From assembly GCA_000750105.3 (NCBI GenBank), contig JPHH03000039.1, positions 248,001 through 312,000 of the forward strand: a stretch of 64,000 nt of DNA, given 5' to 3'. This document shows positions 22,900-33,635 of this stretch, in pieces. Both the position numbers and the translations under genes were made by a program. The notes below the pieces were generated by a model. The model saw only the letters and a program-made list of their open reading frames with translations. It ran no database searches and was not told the DNA's origin. The DNA comes from Tolypocladium sp. Sup5 PDA-1. Lineage: Eukaryota; Ascomycota; Sordariomycetes; Hypocreales; Ophiocordycipitaceae. How positions within the stretch are numbered: position 1 is the first letter of the stretch; each line of letters opens with the position of its first letter.

Positions 22900-23745
22900 A
22901 TGGCACCTCAAAGCCTCAACGTCCTCGTTTCCACCTTTGGCGGTCTCGGCTTGCCATCGACGCTTGTCGTGCCCGTGCCAGTGACGACGACGGTCTCTCA
23001 ACTTCGCGAGGAGATCAACGAGAGACTGCCCACCACCGACACCAGGCTCATCCTGACGACACTGTCAAACAGACAACTCCCTGAACGATCAGAGGCGCCC
23101 ATCTCGACATATCTCTCCACCAGCGCCGATGAATTTCTTTCTCTACGACTTACGGCCCCGCTGTGCGGTGGCAAAGGTGGCTTCGGGTCTCAGCTGCGAG
23201 CCGCCGGCGGGCGCATGTCATCGCGGAAGAAGCGAAACCAAGACGACCATGGCTCGAGCCGCAATCTCGACGGCCGAAGGCTACGCACAGTCAACGAGGC
23301 CAAGGCTCTGGCAGAGTACCTGGCCATCAAGCCTGAGATGGAGAAGAAGGAAAAGGACAGGCGGCGGGAACGATGGGAGCAGATTGTTCAAATGTCCGAG
23401 CAAAAGGAAGCCGAGATCAAATCCGGCAGCAAAGGCCGACTCGACGGCAAATGGGTTGAGGATAAGGAAGAGAGCAACGAAAAGACTCGAGAAGCGGTCC
23501 TGGCGGCGATGAAGGCCGGCAACTACAAAGACAACCTCAGCACGTCTCACGGCTCCACGTCTACCGACCAGACCAACAACCAGTCTGGATCCGATGAAGA
23601 GGAGAAGCCGAGTTCGAAAGAGTCTTCGCCTCCATCGGAACCAGAGAAGGCTGAAAAAGGCAAGCAAAGGACGTTTTTTGGGTTCGACGAGGATGACGAG
23701 TTTATGAGCTCGGATGACGAGGAAGCCGACTCGAAGAAGCAGTAA
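22900..23745 (+). CDS. sde2: Sde2, ubiquitin-fold splicing and genome-stability factor
   Basis: A single exon of 281 residues. Residues 1-91 form a ubiquitin-like domain ending in LCGG, directly followed by KGGFGSQLRAAGGRMSSRKK. The GG|KGG junction is the conserved site where deubiquitinases cut Sde2, releasing the C-terminal product that begins with Lys and enters the spliceosome. The central charged helices (EYLAIKPEMEKKEKDRRRER) match the Sde2 domain. The tail is acidic and Ser-rich and ends with FFGFDEDDEFMSSDDEE. In fission yeast the processed form promotes excision of selected introns and supports telomere silencing. No intron is present. Confidence 0.93.
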   Translation: MAPQSLNVLVSTFGGLGLPSTLVVPVPVTTTVSQLREEINERLPTTDTRLILTTLSNRQLPERSEAPISTYLSTSADEFLSLRLTAPLCGGKGGFGSQLRAAGGRMSSRKKRNQDDHGSSRNLDGRRLRTVNEAKALAEYLAIKPEMEKKEKDRRRERWEQIVQMSEQKEAEIKSGSKGRLDGKWVEDKEESNEKTREAVLAAMKAGNYKDNLSTSHGSTSTDQTNNQSGSDEEEKPSSKESSPPSEPEKAEKGKQRTFFGFDEDDEFMSSDDEEADSKKQ

Positions 23746-24096
23746 ATTGCTACAGAACTTGAAGGGTGTATCCGTACTCTGGTTTATGTTGTGTGTCGGC
23801 ACTGTACTCTGGGCATGGATTGGTAATGCGGCGTCTGGGATTGGGCCAAAGTAGCGCTCGTCGTCACGAGACTTATGATACCAGCGAACTTGATTGAATT
23901 CACTTTTCGCAAATGACACACAAGAGATGTGTTTAAGGCCAGTGTACCAATTCAAAGTCAGACTTTACCCAACGGTCAATCTCTTGCGTCGATTGTCTAC
24001 TGAGTTGTGCGAGTAGTACACGTGCAGCAAAGCTGCTCACCCTCCACCATCTATCAACATGCGCCTTAGACCTACACCAAGTCTACAGCAGAACGC

Positions 24097-24650
24097 TTAA
24101 GCATCGAGCTTGACGGGGAAGTTGCCAGCCTCTGTATAAAACACATTAGCCGCAGGTCAACAGCCAGGATCGCTGCAACCTACCTCGCTGCTCATCCCAT
24201 CGCTGGTACCATCCCGAGGGGCACAGTGATCGGTATGCGAGCCAGAACTGCAGCGCCGTTAGCCTCCGTCGCGAAACCCAAGCGCAGCTGATTCTAATCG
24301 AATCGGTCGTCGTCGTACCTGGCGGCAAGGCGCAAAGTCCTCTCCCTTGGCGATGATGCACTTGTGGTAGTCGACGTAGTTCTGCCAGCAGTGCTTGGTC
24401 TGGTTCTGGTTCGGGAAGCGGGCATCGGTGCCTGTGCAACGCGAGAATTAGTACCCTGCCGCATGTCCCAATGCAATTGAGCTCGTCGCGGCTATGCGCT
24501 CGGTCGGGCGGTCGCGGGTGTGCTTACCGGCTGCAATGCTGTTAGCCTCGGGCCACGATCAGATCATTTTTTAGGGAGGGATTATCAGCCCGTACCAGTC
24601 ACGAACTTGAAGGGCTTGGTGACAAGCTCCTGACCATCTTCTTCAGCCAT
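24097..24650 (-). CDS. cox12: Cytochrome c oxidase subunit 6B / Cox12
   Basis: Five exons: 24650-24596, 24530-24528, 24431-24319, 24247-24184, 24131-24097, encoding 89 residues. The twin-cysteine CHCH pattern is clear: CWQNYVDYHKC (CX9C) and CRQFWLAYRSLC (CX10C), as in COX6B. The ends KPFKFVT, DARFPNQNQTKHC and EQREAGNFPVKLDA are family-conserved. Cox12 is an intermembrane-space subunit of complex IV imported by the Mia40 disulfide relay. The proposed second exon is a single codon flanked by a good acceptor (TTGCAG) and donor (GTAAGC). Skipping it would leave one intron of 164 nt and lose one Ala. Confidence 0.93.
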
Positions 24651-24974
24651 TGCGAATTGATCTCGGGGCTACCGGTGAAAGACGTCAAGTTTTGTGGCGG
24701 ATGGAGGTCGATTGAGCTCGAGCAGGTTGGAGGTGAGGGTGATGCGTCGACGTTCACAGCTCGAATCAGATGTTCCGGCGTTGGCGGCGCAATGTGTGCC
24801 TCAGGCCGACCAGCCAATTGCATAAGGCACCCACTCCGCGTGGGTGGGTCGACACTGCAATTGCAACATGAGATGTTCGGCAACCTCCAAACACAACCTC
24901 GGAAGGGCGACATTTTCCAATTGAATCACCCCCATTGCTAAGCGCCATTTCCTGATACTCTCCACTCCCTCACA
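24651..24974. promoter_or_regulatory. Divergent promoter cox12 / MLRQ-like gene
   Basis: These 324 bp separate the start codons of two small respiratory proteins transcribed away from each other. No gene lies between them. Confidence 0.5.
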
Positions 24975-25456
24975 ATGCGCTCTACCGCCGCCCTCAGATC
25001 GCTCCAGCCGACGGCTCGGATGATGTTCCGCCAGTCGCCCCGGATGATGCGACCGGTTCCCGTAAGTGCGCAAATGACGAACCTGGCCAGACGGAGCTGA
25101 CACATCGGGTTGTACAGAAGGAAGACCAGGCCGGTATGGACGGACGACCCTACAGCAGCGATCGCCGAGCTTTCTGAAGCTGCCTCGACGTGCGGGAACA
25201 AGCTGAACTGATGTTGGAACAGGCCACACCATCTCCCAACGGTTGCGCAAGCTCAAGCAGATCCCGGCCGAGTTGATCCCCCTCGGTAAATATCCCCTGT
25301 CGCCAAATCAAAGCAACGCGTGGGCCTAACGAATCTACAGCCGTCGTCGTCGGCTTCGCCGTTTTCGCTGCCGGCTACTCCAGTGCCAGGAAGTTCTTCG
25401 TCGACAAGAACCTCCGACTGAACAGAACGGGCGCTGCTGGCCGAGCTGACCACTAA
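24975..25456 (+). CDS. MLRQ/NDUFA4-like respiratory membrane protein
   Basis: Four exons (24975-25061, 25118-25133, 25223-25285, 25341-25456) give 93 residues. An Arg-rich leader with many Met (MRSTAALRSLQPTARMMFRQ) suggests mitochondrial targeting. The core LKQIPAELIPLAVVVGFAVF, then AAGYSSARKFFVDKNLRL, is one membrane helix preceded by the P.ELIPL motif of the B12D/MLRQ family (NDUFA4, now assigned to complex IV in mammals). Exon 2 is only 16 nt. The gene is divergent from cox12, which supports a respiratory-chain role. Confidence 0.78.
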
Positions 25457-25691
25457 GCCCGTCAAACATACAAAGGCACACACCCAGAGGATTTCACTTT
25501 GTCACGGGGGGACGAAATACTGTATATCTCAAGAATGAAAAGCAGGAAACCATACCAAGTCTTGACTTTCCCAATCCTGGAGTGTTCACATTATGGCTCA
25601 GGTCGTGCTTAGTTAGAGTAACCATATCCCTTGACCGTTTCCCCGTAACGCCGTCGCTATGCAAAACCCGCAACAGAATAGCACGACATTC

Positions 25692-26194
25692 CTACGCCGG
25701 CTTCGGCCCGGCTACATCCAGCCCTTCTAGCCCTTGCATCGGATCTGGCACCGTATCTTCCATAGACCTGTCCGGTAAACCGTCTCCCTGGTCGCCGGCA
25801 TGCTCTGCCAGCCAGCCCTCCTGTACGTGAAATTGTCAGTCGCTGGTTTGAATAAGCGAGCTCTCAGACGTACCTGCTCCCAGATCGCCCTTTTGCTGCC
25901 CAGCCCCTCTTCGGCGCTCTTGGGTGCTTTGGCTTGTGACACCTTGAGGATCCTGCCAAAGAACTCTGACTGGTCCATGTTGTCGATGGCCTCTTTGGCG
26001 TCCGCACTGTCTTCGTATTCCACGTACGCGAAGCCTCGGTGAGGGTCCTCAGAGTTTCGCGTGTCTGGCTTTGGCAGTGATACCTCGACAATCTCGCCAA
26101 ACGGTATGAAGGCATCGAGAATGTGGCTGCTGGTCACCATCTGTGCCAGGCCGCCAACAAAAACAGTGGCCTTCCAGCGAGCCGCTTCCGTCAT
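25692..26194 (-). CDS. Single-RRM protein related to the cyclophilin-E RNA-binding domain
   Basis: Two exons (26194-25874 and 25820-25692) give 149 residues. One RRM fills residues 5-90: RNP2 is TVFVGGLA and RNP1 is RGFAYVEYED. The helix ILDAFIPFGEI and the motif IDNMDQSEFFGRILKV closely resemble the RRM of PPIE/Cyp33. No isomerase domain follows. Instead the tail carries KRAIWEQEGWLAEHAGDQGD and a short acidic stretch ending GPKPA. The likely role is RNA binding in the nucleus or spliceosome; the target is unknown. I chose the ATG before TEAARW because upstream codons lack a standard start. The gene is divergent from sec31. Confidence 0.85.
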
Positions 26195-26641
26195 TTTTGC
26201 AGGATTGGCGAGGCAAAAGGCCAATATGTTTGTTGAAATGGTTGAATGCTGCTGAAACTCACACGAAGTTCTGGTCTGTTCAGCCTCCTGCTCTCATTGG
26301 CCTGTTTTGGAGCTATGGAAGCGCGAGACACCATGCATCACGTGACGTCGGATTTCCACTGCCAGCTGGTGTTATTAGCGGCTCAGAGCACGGACGTGTC
26401 CCTGGCAGGAGGAGCTCAGGAGCCAGACTCGGAGCCTGCAATCTGGCATCATAACTCGGCTCAGATCTAGCCATACGGCGTCAACCTTCCACCTTTTTGG
26501 CAATTCTCTGCTGGCAGAAGCTTCGGGCTTACCTCTTTAATTCTCCCATGTTCAGCCGTGGCCGTTGAAAAGCGCAGCAACTCAACTCTTCCTCTTCGAA
26601 CCGTCCACGTATCGTAGGGCAATCGACTTGGCCCCGCCATC
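26195..26641. promoter_or_regulatory. Divergent promoter RRM gene / sec31
   Basis: These 447 bp lie between divergent start codons. No gene is seen. Confidence 0.4.
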
Positions 26642-29600
26642 ATGGTGCGCCTTCGCGAAGTGCCTCGGACGGCCGCCTTTGCCTGGTCCGCTGGCCCAGG
26701 AAAGCCTCTGCTGGTGACGGGAACGCGGGCCGGTGCCGTTGATGCTGATTTCTCCGACGAGAGCAAGCTGGAGCTGTGGGACCTGGCACTGGACGACCTA
26801 CAGCAAGGCATCGAGCTGCAGCCACTGGCCAGCATCACCACCGACTCCAAGTACGAAGCACGCTCGCTCGCTTACAGGCTTGGAGTGCGCCGGCTGACAG
26901 AAGCACAGATTCTACGATATTGCTTGGAGCCCCCCTGATTCAGACCACCCAAAGGGCATCATCGCCGGCGCTCTGGAGAACGGCTCCCTGGATTTGTGGG
27001 ATGCCGCCAAGCTGGAGTCGGGGGCTTCTGACGCCCTGATCTCCCAGACGACGAAGCACACCGGCGCGATCAAGACCCTACAATTCAACCCCCTGAAGCC
27101 CCAGATTCTGGCCACAGCTGGCTCGAAGGGCGAGCTGTTCATCTACGATGTCAACGACATCTCGAACCCATTCCGGCTGGGCAACGCAGCGGCTCGCTCC
27201 GATGACATCGACTGCTTGGCATGGAATCGAAAGGTGTCGCACATCCTGGCGACCGGAGGGCAAGGGGGCTTTGTCACAGTGTGGGATTTGAAGACGAAGA
27301 AGGCGTCCCTGACCCTCAACAACAGCCGGAAACCCGTCAGCGCCATCGCTTGGGACCCGAACAACTCGACGAAGCTCTTAACCGCCACCCCTGACGATAG
27401 TACGCCCGTCATCTTCCTCTGGGACTTGCGCAACTCCAATGCGCCGGAAAAGACTCTCCAGGGCCACGATCAAGGTGTTCTATCCTTGTCCTGGTGCCAC
27501 CAAGACAGCGACCTCCTGCTCTCGTCTGGCAAGGACAACCGTACCTTGGTGTGGAACCCCCAGACTGGAGAGCGGTACGGAGAACTGCCTGAGATGACCA
27601 ACTGGACCTTTCAGACTCGCTTCAACCCGCACAACCCTAACCTCTCGGCCACTGCCAGCTTCGACGGCAAAATCACAATTCAGACGCTCCAGAATACAAA
27701 CCCGGATACATCGAAGATCCAAGCAGAGAAGAATCTGGATGACGAGGAATTCTTTCGAGCGGCTCAGACTCAACCCCAGGGTGCGTCATGGTCCTTGAAC
27801 AAGGCACCAAAATGGTTCGAGCGGCCAATCGGCGCCTCATTTGGCTTTGGAGGCAAAATTGTCGTATTCAAAGCGTCTCCTGCTCAACCTGGACAAAAGA
27901 GGACGTCCAAGATCATCATCTCCAACTTTTCGGCTGATTCTGATGTCTCCTCTGCTACCGACAAGTTCCAGGAGGCTCTCGCCTCCGGCGACCTGGCGTC
28001 CATTTGCGAGGAGCGGATGCAGCAAGCCAAGACTGACGATGAGAGGGCGGACTGGAAAGTAATGGAAACTCTTGTTGGTGACAACCCTCGCGGCAAGATC
28101 GTGGAGTATCTGGGCTTCAAAGAGGAGGAGCTCACCAACGGCGCACGCCAAGAGTCCGCGGATAGCGAAAAGGAGGCAGACACCAAGCCGGAGGGTGAAG
28201 CCGAGGAGAAGAAAAAGGAAGTGTCTGACTTCTTTGGCGGTGGCGATGGCGAGGGCGAGGGCGATGGCGACGATTTCCTGTCCGACCTTGCCGCGACCAA
28301 GGGCGCCAAGACCGACAACCCGTTCAACCTCTTCAGCGACAGCGACACGCACGTCGAGAAGGATATAACAAGAGCGTTGATGTTGGGCAACTTTGCAAAG
28401 GCGACCGATATCTGCCTCTCTGAGGAGCGCATTGCAGACGCATTCTTAATAGCCAACTGTGGCGGCCAGGAGCTCGTGGACAAGGTCCAGTCTGCGTACC
28501 TGGCAAAGAAGCGCGGCATGCCAAGTTATTTGCGTCTCCTTGGCTCGGTTATCGCCAAGAATCTGTGGGATATCGTGTACAATGCGGACCTGGAAAACTG
28601 GAAGGAGACCATGTCCATTCTATGTACCTTTTCCGACCCCACCGAGTTCCCAGATCTCTGCGAGGCTCTCGGAGATCGCATCAGCGAGGAGGGACAGAGG
28701 AAGGATGCGTCTTTCTGCTACCTTGTTGGCTCGAAACTTGAAAAGGTTATCAACATCTGGGTTGCCGAACTTGAGGAGGCGGAGCAGGCCGGCATGAAGG
28801 AGCCTTCCGAGGATTCAACCTTCTCGGTGCACGCGAGGTCCTTGCAAAACTTCATCGAGAAGGTGACCATCTTCCGCCATGTTACCAAATTCCAGGACAG
28901 CAAACAGGGCCAGGGCTCGGATTGGAAGCTGGCGACGCTATACGAAAAGTACACCGAGTATGCGGATATCCTTGCTGGCCACGGGCAGCTGGAAGTGGCT
29001 CAGAAATATCTGGACCTGTTGCCATCAAACTATCCCGCCGCCGAGATTGCGAGGAGTCGTGTCAGAATGGCTACGAAGAAGCCCGCTGCCAAGACTGCCG
29101 CCTCGCGGCAGCCAGCTGGAACAAACGTTGCGCCATCCAGGGTGCAGCCAGCGTTTGGTTACCAGCCCTCTCAGCCCGGACCGGTCATGCCCCCTGCCAA
29201 CCCGTACGGCGGCATGAGCCAGAATCAGTCACCTATGGCCCAGCCCCAACAGTACATGCCGCCTCAGAACCCGTACCAGCCTCAGGGGGGCTACCAACCA
29301 CCAACCCAACCTGGATACCCAGGCGGAATGGCGCCGCCTCTGATGGGTGGCCCTCCCGCGAGGAACACAACTCCGTCCCAGCCTCCTCCGTCCCAATCAA
29401 AGAAGATGGACAACTGGAACGATGTTCCCCTCGTGACCAAGGCTGTGCCGCGCCGGCCCACACCGAGCGCCGCTCCTATTATGTCCCCTTTCCCGGGGCA
29501 ACAAAGTCCATCTGGCCCTCCTCAACCCACGCTATACGGACAGCGTGCGAGCCCGCCTGCGCCGCCCCCCAAGGGCCCAGCTCCGCCCCGTGTTCAGTCG

Positions 29601-30473
29601 CCTCTGGCCGGACCGCCTCAGTCCTTCCAAGCGCCGCCACCACGGCCGTCGTCAACTGCCGCCAGTCAGTACGCGCCGCCGCCCCCGCAAGCTGGTGGCG
29701 CACCGTCGCCAATTCCCCAGGTGGCTGCACGAACGGCTTCACCCTACAACGCACCTCCGCCAGGAGCTCCCCCGTCCAACAGGTATGCCCCTGCACCATC
29801 AGCGCAGCAACAGCAGCCCAGCCACCCTCCCATCGCTTCCATGCCGCCGCCTCCGGGCCCAGCCAGCCGCCCACCCCCTGCAAACCAATACGGGGCTCCG
29901 CCACCGCTGGCAACTCCTCAAGGCCAGTACGCGGCGTCGCCTTACGGGGCGCCGCAGAGCCAGCCTTCTGCGCCCCCTCAAGGGCCGCCGCCAACGGGAC
30001 CGCCGCGGATGGGTGGTCCCACGCCGACTCCCCCGGCCCCCAAGGCATCCGCACCACCTCCAAAGGCAAAGCACCCCGCTGGCGATCGATCACACATCCC
30101 CGCGAACGCCCAGCGATTGGTTGAGGCCCTCGGACAAGACATGCAGCGGGTGGCTTCCAAGGCTCCTGCGACCTTTGCCCCTCAGGTGAAGGATACACAG
30201 AAGCGGTTGAACCTCTTGTTCGACCACTTGAACAACGAGGAGCTTGTTCTGCCACCCACAATTGAGCAACTCACACAGTTGGCCGAGGCTATTCAGTCCA
30301 AGGACTATGCGGCAGCCCAAAGGTTCCAGGTGGAGATTCAGCGAGACAAGACGGAGGAATGCGGTAACTGGATGGTACGATATGCCCTCCCTCGATCGAA
30401 TTGAATGATGTGCTAACTAGATATGCAGGTTGGAGTGAAGCGACTGATCAGCATGAGCAAGGCTACGCCTTAA
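26642..30473 (+). CDS. sec31: COPII outer-coat protein Sec31
   Basis: Three exons (26642-26850, 26909-30374, 30429-30473) give 1239 residues. N-terminal WD40 repeats (for example GALENGSLDLWD, ATGGQGGFVTVWD, LSSGKDNRTLVWNPQTGE) form the beta-propeller. A helical ACE1-type domain follows (ITRALMLGNFAKATDICLSE through LGSVIAKNLWDIVYNADLEN). Next comes a long Pro/Gln-rich stretch of about 330 residues that contacts Sar1-Sec23, then a C-terminal helical domain ending KRLISMSKATP. Sec31 with Sec13 builds the COPII cage on vesicles leaving the ER. The last exon is 14 codons plus stop, and its join gives ECGNWMVGVKRL. Confidence 0.97.
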
Positions 30474-32340
30474 TGGTGATGGGTTCAATTTAGCGCCGCA
30501 GGAGCCGACCTTGATTTGCAGCGCTACTCGAAGTGGAAACGAGTGAGATGAATCATGTAAAGTGGGTGATGCTCGTGGGGGTAAGGTTCATTAGAGTAGA
30601 CGAAAAGGACGTACATGGAATGAGAACGCAATATTTGAACTCATTCTGGTGTTCATCAAGATGACCCGCGACTGGCTCTTTGGGACTGGTCTCGCAGGCA
30701 TCGTGACGGCAATGTAGCATAACACTCAATTACCTTACCTAATGACACGACTTCTACTATCCTGCTAAACACCTTTCTCTACAACCCCCAAGTATAGACT
30801 GCTTAAGACGTGAGCTTGAGTGGGGAAAGCCTATTCTAGCCGTCTTATTCGAGCCGTCGTCTTTGGCGTATTCAAAACGGCGAACATTACGACTCGACAG
30901 CGGCTCGTAGCTTGATGGACGGGCTAACAAGTCGAGTCGTTTTGCTCCTTGAAGCGGTAGACGGCGAGTTGTCCCGGGCGCAGATGGCAAGTCAATCATA
31001 GTTGCGACAAAAGTTGGCAGGCCAGCTTTCCATCAGGGTCGCGCGGGTACTGCCCAGAACCTAGGCGTTTCCGTGGTTTTCCAATACACCAGGATGCCAT
31101 TTCCCAAGGTAAGGAATCAAATCCGCTTGTAGACTGCAAAGATGCTGAAGTTTCGATTTGGCTCTGTATCGACTTTGCGGCAAGTTTCCTGGATGCTGCT
31201 GATTGACGAGCCGGACGCCGCATCGTCTTCAGAATCGAGAGGACTACATTACATTGCGCGACCTGGAATCCATAGTATAGAATTCAGTGGCAATGTTAAC
31301 TTTGTGCACACTCTCTGGTGCGAGCAATTATTTTAACGCTGGTGTGGCGTTGAAAGACTTTATTTCAACGGAGAGCATCTCTTGCTTGTGACGGGGTGGG
31401 CAGAGTTGACATCTAAACTCAACGAGTTTGGATGCAACTCGCCCTCTCTGGAAATTACTTTCTCATCACTGCATGAAATCGAGCTTCACGCACCGAGACT
31501 TGCTAAGCTCGAGCCCCTGCGACAGGCTTGCAGAGTTACAGTTGTTAGGGACTCACAGCACGTGCCGCCACAGCTGTTCAGTGAACAGCCACCTGGCAAC
31601 CGCAAGAGCTGTTCAATAGTTTATATACTAGAATAATGTAGCACCTTTCAATCATGTGGCATGGTCTAATGGCCAAGGTCAGAAACAAAGAGCGCCCGTG
31701 GCATAGAGGGCTCGGAGTACTTTGCTTCGGGTGGTGATGACATGGATCTGTCCTCTGGTTTACCCCCAGGTGCCATTTTTTTAATGCAACTTTGGACTTT
31801 TTTGCTGCAATAAATTCGAGCCCATTTTTTGAACGTCTTTGCACCTTGCCGTCTATTTCTTTTGGCTGAATTGCGTAGATGTGGTGGTGTTGGCTTCGTG
31901 CCCAAGACGTGGTTCGAACCCAGAGCTACCAGCAGTCGGGAATGCTCGACGACGCGTGGTGTTGAGAGCGCTTCGAGTGGGGGCCTTGGGGGCGAGGCGT
32001 GACGACCGCGGAATCAGGATTACATAAGCGGGAAATAGAAAAGAGCTCGATGCACTGAACTGCTTTGAAGCTCTGCGAAAAATAGACGGTTTGCATGCAG
32101 ACTTCAGGTTGTTGATGCTGTCGCCTTTGTGGGTGGGAGGGAAGGAAGGTGTAAGTCATAGTCTTCGTTTGGAGCCGTAGTGGGGCCAGTGGACGTGTGA
32201 GATCCAGCCCACACCTCCAGCTCGACGTAGCTCCAACGACAACCCTGCATCTGCCACCAAACAAGACCCAGCATCTCATCCACAGACGAACCTCTCCCTT
32301 CCTCATCCACAGTCTCAGGGCTCTTGACATCGACTTCGCT
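30474..32340. other. 1.9-kb stretch without a gene
   Basis: No coding frame with recognisable content is found. The region is more AT-rich than its neighbours. It holds a perfect 17-bp palindrome-like site (GCTGTTCA-G-TGAACAGC, 31573-31589) and a GGTTCGAACC box at about 31910 that does not fold into a tRNA. Its right end is the get2 promoter and leader. Confidence 0.45.
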
Positions 32341-33343
32341 ATGACCGAGAGCGCAGCGGCCACGTCCAGCGACGCCGCTGCCCAGCGCGCCGCCGAGCAG
32401 GCCCGGCTACGCAAGGAGCGGCGCGAGGCAAAGATCAAGGCCGGCGGCTCGGCCAGGCTGAACAAGATAACCGGCATAGGCGGGCGGATCGTGGGCGGTG
32501 CGTGCTTGGCTTTTCCCTGCCCTGATTCCTTTCATTGCTAACATGCATCCCCCATCAGAAACGGAACAGGCGAGCCCAATCGTCTCGGGAGAGGCATTCA
32601 CGCCCGATGCAGCACCCGCGCACTCTGCCGACCCCGAAGAGGTCGACATCTCCCAGCACTTCTACGCTCCAAACACGACAGCTCGGGGTGATGTCGCGGC
32701 CCCCGAAGGGGCCATATCTGAGGCCCAGCTCCGCCAGATGATGCTCGGCCTCGACCGCCCCGGCCAGAGCAACTCGCCCAGTCCCGCCCCCGGGCTCAAC
32801 GGCGCCGGCATGGAAGACGACCCTCTCATGAAGATGATGACCCAGATGATGGGTGGCGGCGGCGCTGGCTTCCCTCCCGGCGCCTCCCCCTTCCCAGGCA
32901 TGCCGCCTCAGCAACAACAACCCGCCGCCCGGCCCGACGGCTACACCTCCTTCTTCCGGCTGCTGCACGCCCTCCTCGCCCTCAGCCTCGGCCTCTACGT
33001 CACCCTACTCACGCCCTTTTCCGGCACCAAACTGGAGCGCGAGCACGCCGCCCTCGCGCACGCGCAGCTCTCCGCCGAGGACGACGCCAACGAGCACCAC
33101 AAGCGCATCTTCTTCTGGATCTTCGCCACCGGCGAGGCCGTCCTGCTCACCTCGCGCTTCTTCCTCGACAAGGGCCGCCAGCCGCCCCCCGGCATGCTGT
33201 GGACCGTCATCGGCTTCATCCCCGAGCCGTTCAAGGGGTACGTGACGGTGGCGCTGCGCTACGGGCAGATCTTTACGACGGTGAGGGCGGATATTCTGGC
33301 GTGCATGTTTGTGCTGGGCATCTGTTCGTGGTGGAGGTCGTGA
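32341..33343 (+). CDS. get2: Get2, tail-anchored protein insertion receptor subunit
   Basis: Two exons (32341-32497 and 32559-33343) give 313 residues. The cytosolic N-terminus holds the basic motif LRKERREAKIKAGGSARLNK, the Get3-binding element of Get2. A low-complexity linker follows with a Met/Gly-rich stretch (MKMMTQMMGGG). Three membrane segments come at about residues 200-225, 250-270 and 292-311, ending in WWRS. Get1-Get2 in the ER membrane receives tail-anchored proteins from the ATPase Get3. Spacer sequence is poorly conserved in fungi, so the assignment rests on the N-terminal motif and topology. Confidence 0.85.
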
Positions 33344-33635
33344 GGTCGGGTGGGGGGATGAATAGAGACGAATGAGACGTGAGGGCTGGGTCGGGATAAT
33401 GGTAGACGGTATATGATATACACTCTTAATGGGAACTAAATGGCCCGCAGCTCGCTCATGACCATGCCGTTGCCTTCAGGTGGTGTATATTAATATCTGG
33501 TGTGAAGATCAGAGAGGCCACGCTCTGTTTGGAAGCTCGCCATGTTCTCTCCCCGTCGTCCTTCCACCATCGTACAGATTACTCCATTAATTAGACCACC
33601 AAACCGGCTAGTTGAACTCATCTGAACACAGGCCC

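Noticed and set aside
31870..31935. tRNA gene suggested by GGTTCGAACC (B-box-like)
   Set aside because: The T-stem does not pair beyond three bases on either strand, and no A-box, anticodon arm or acceptor stem could be built.
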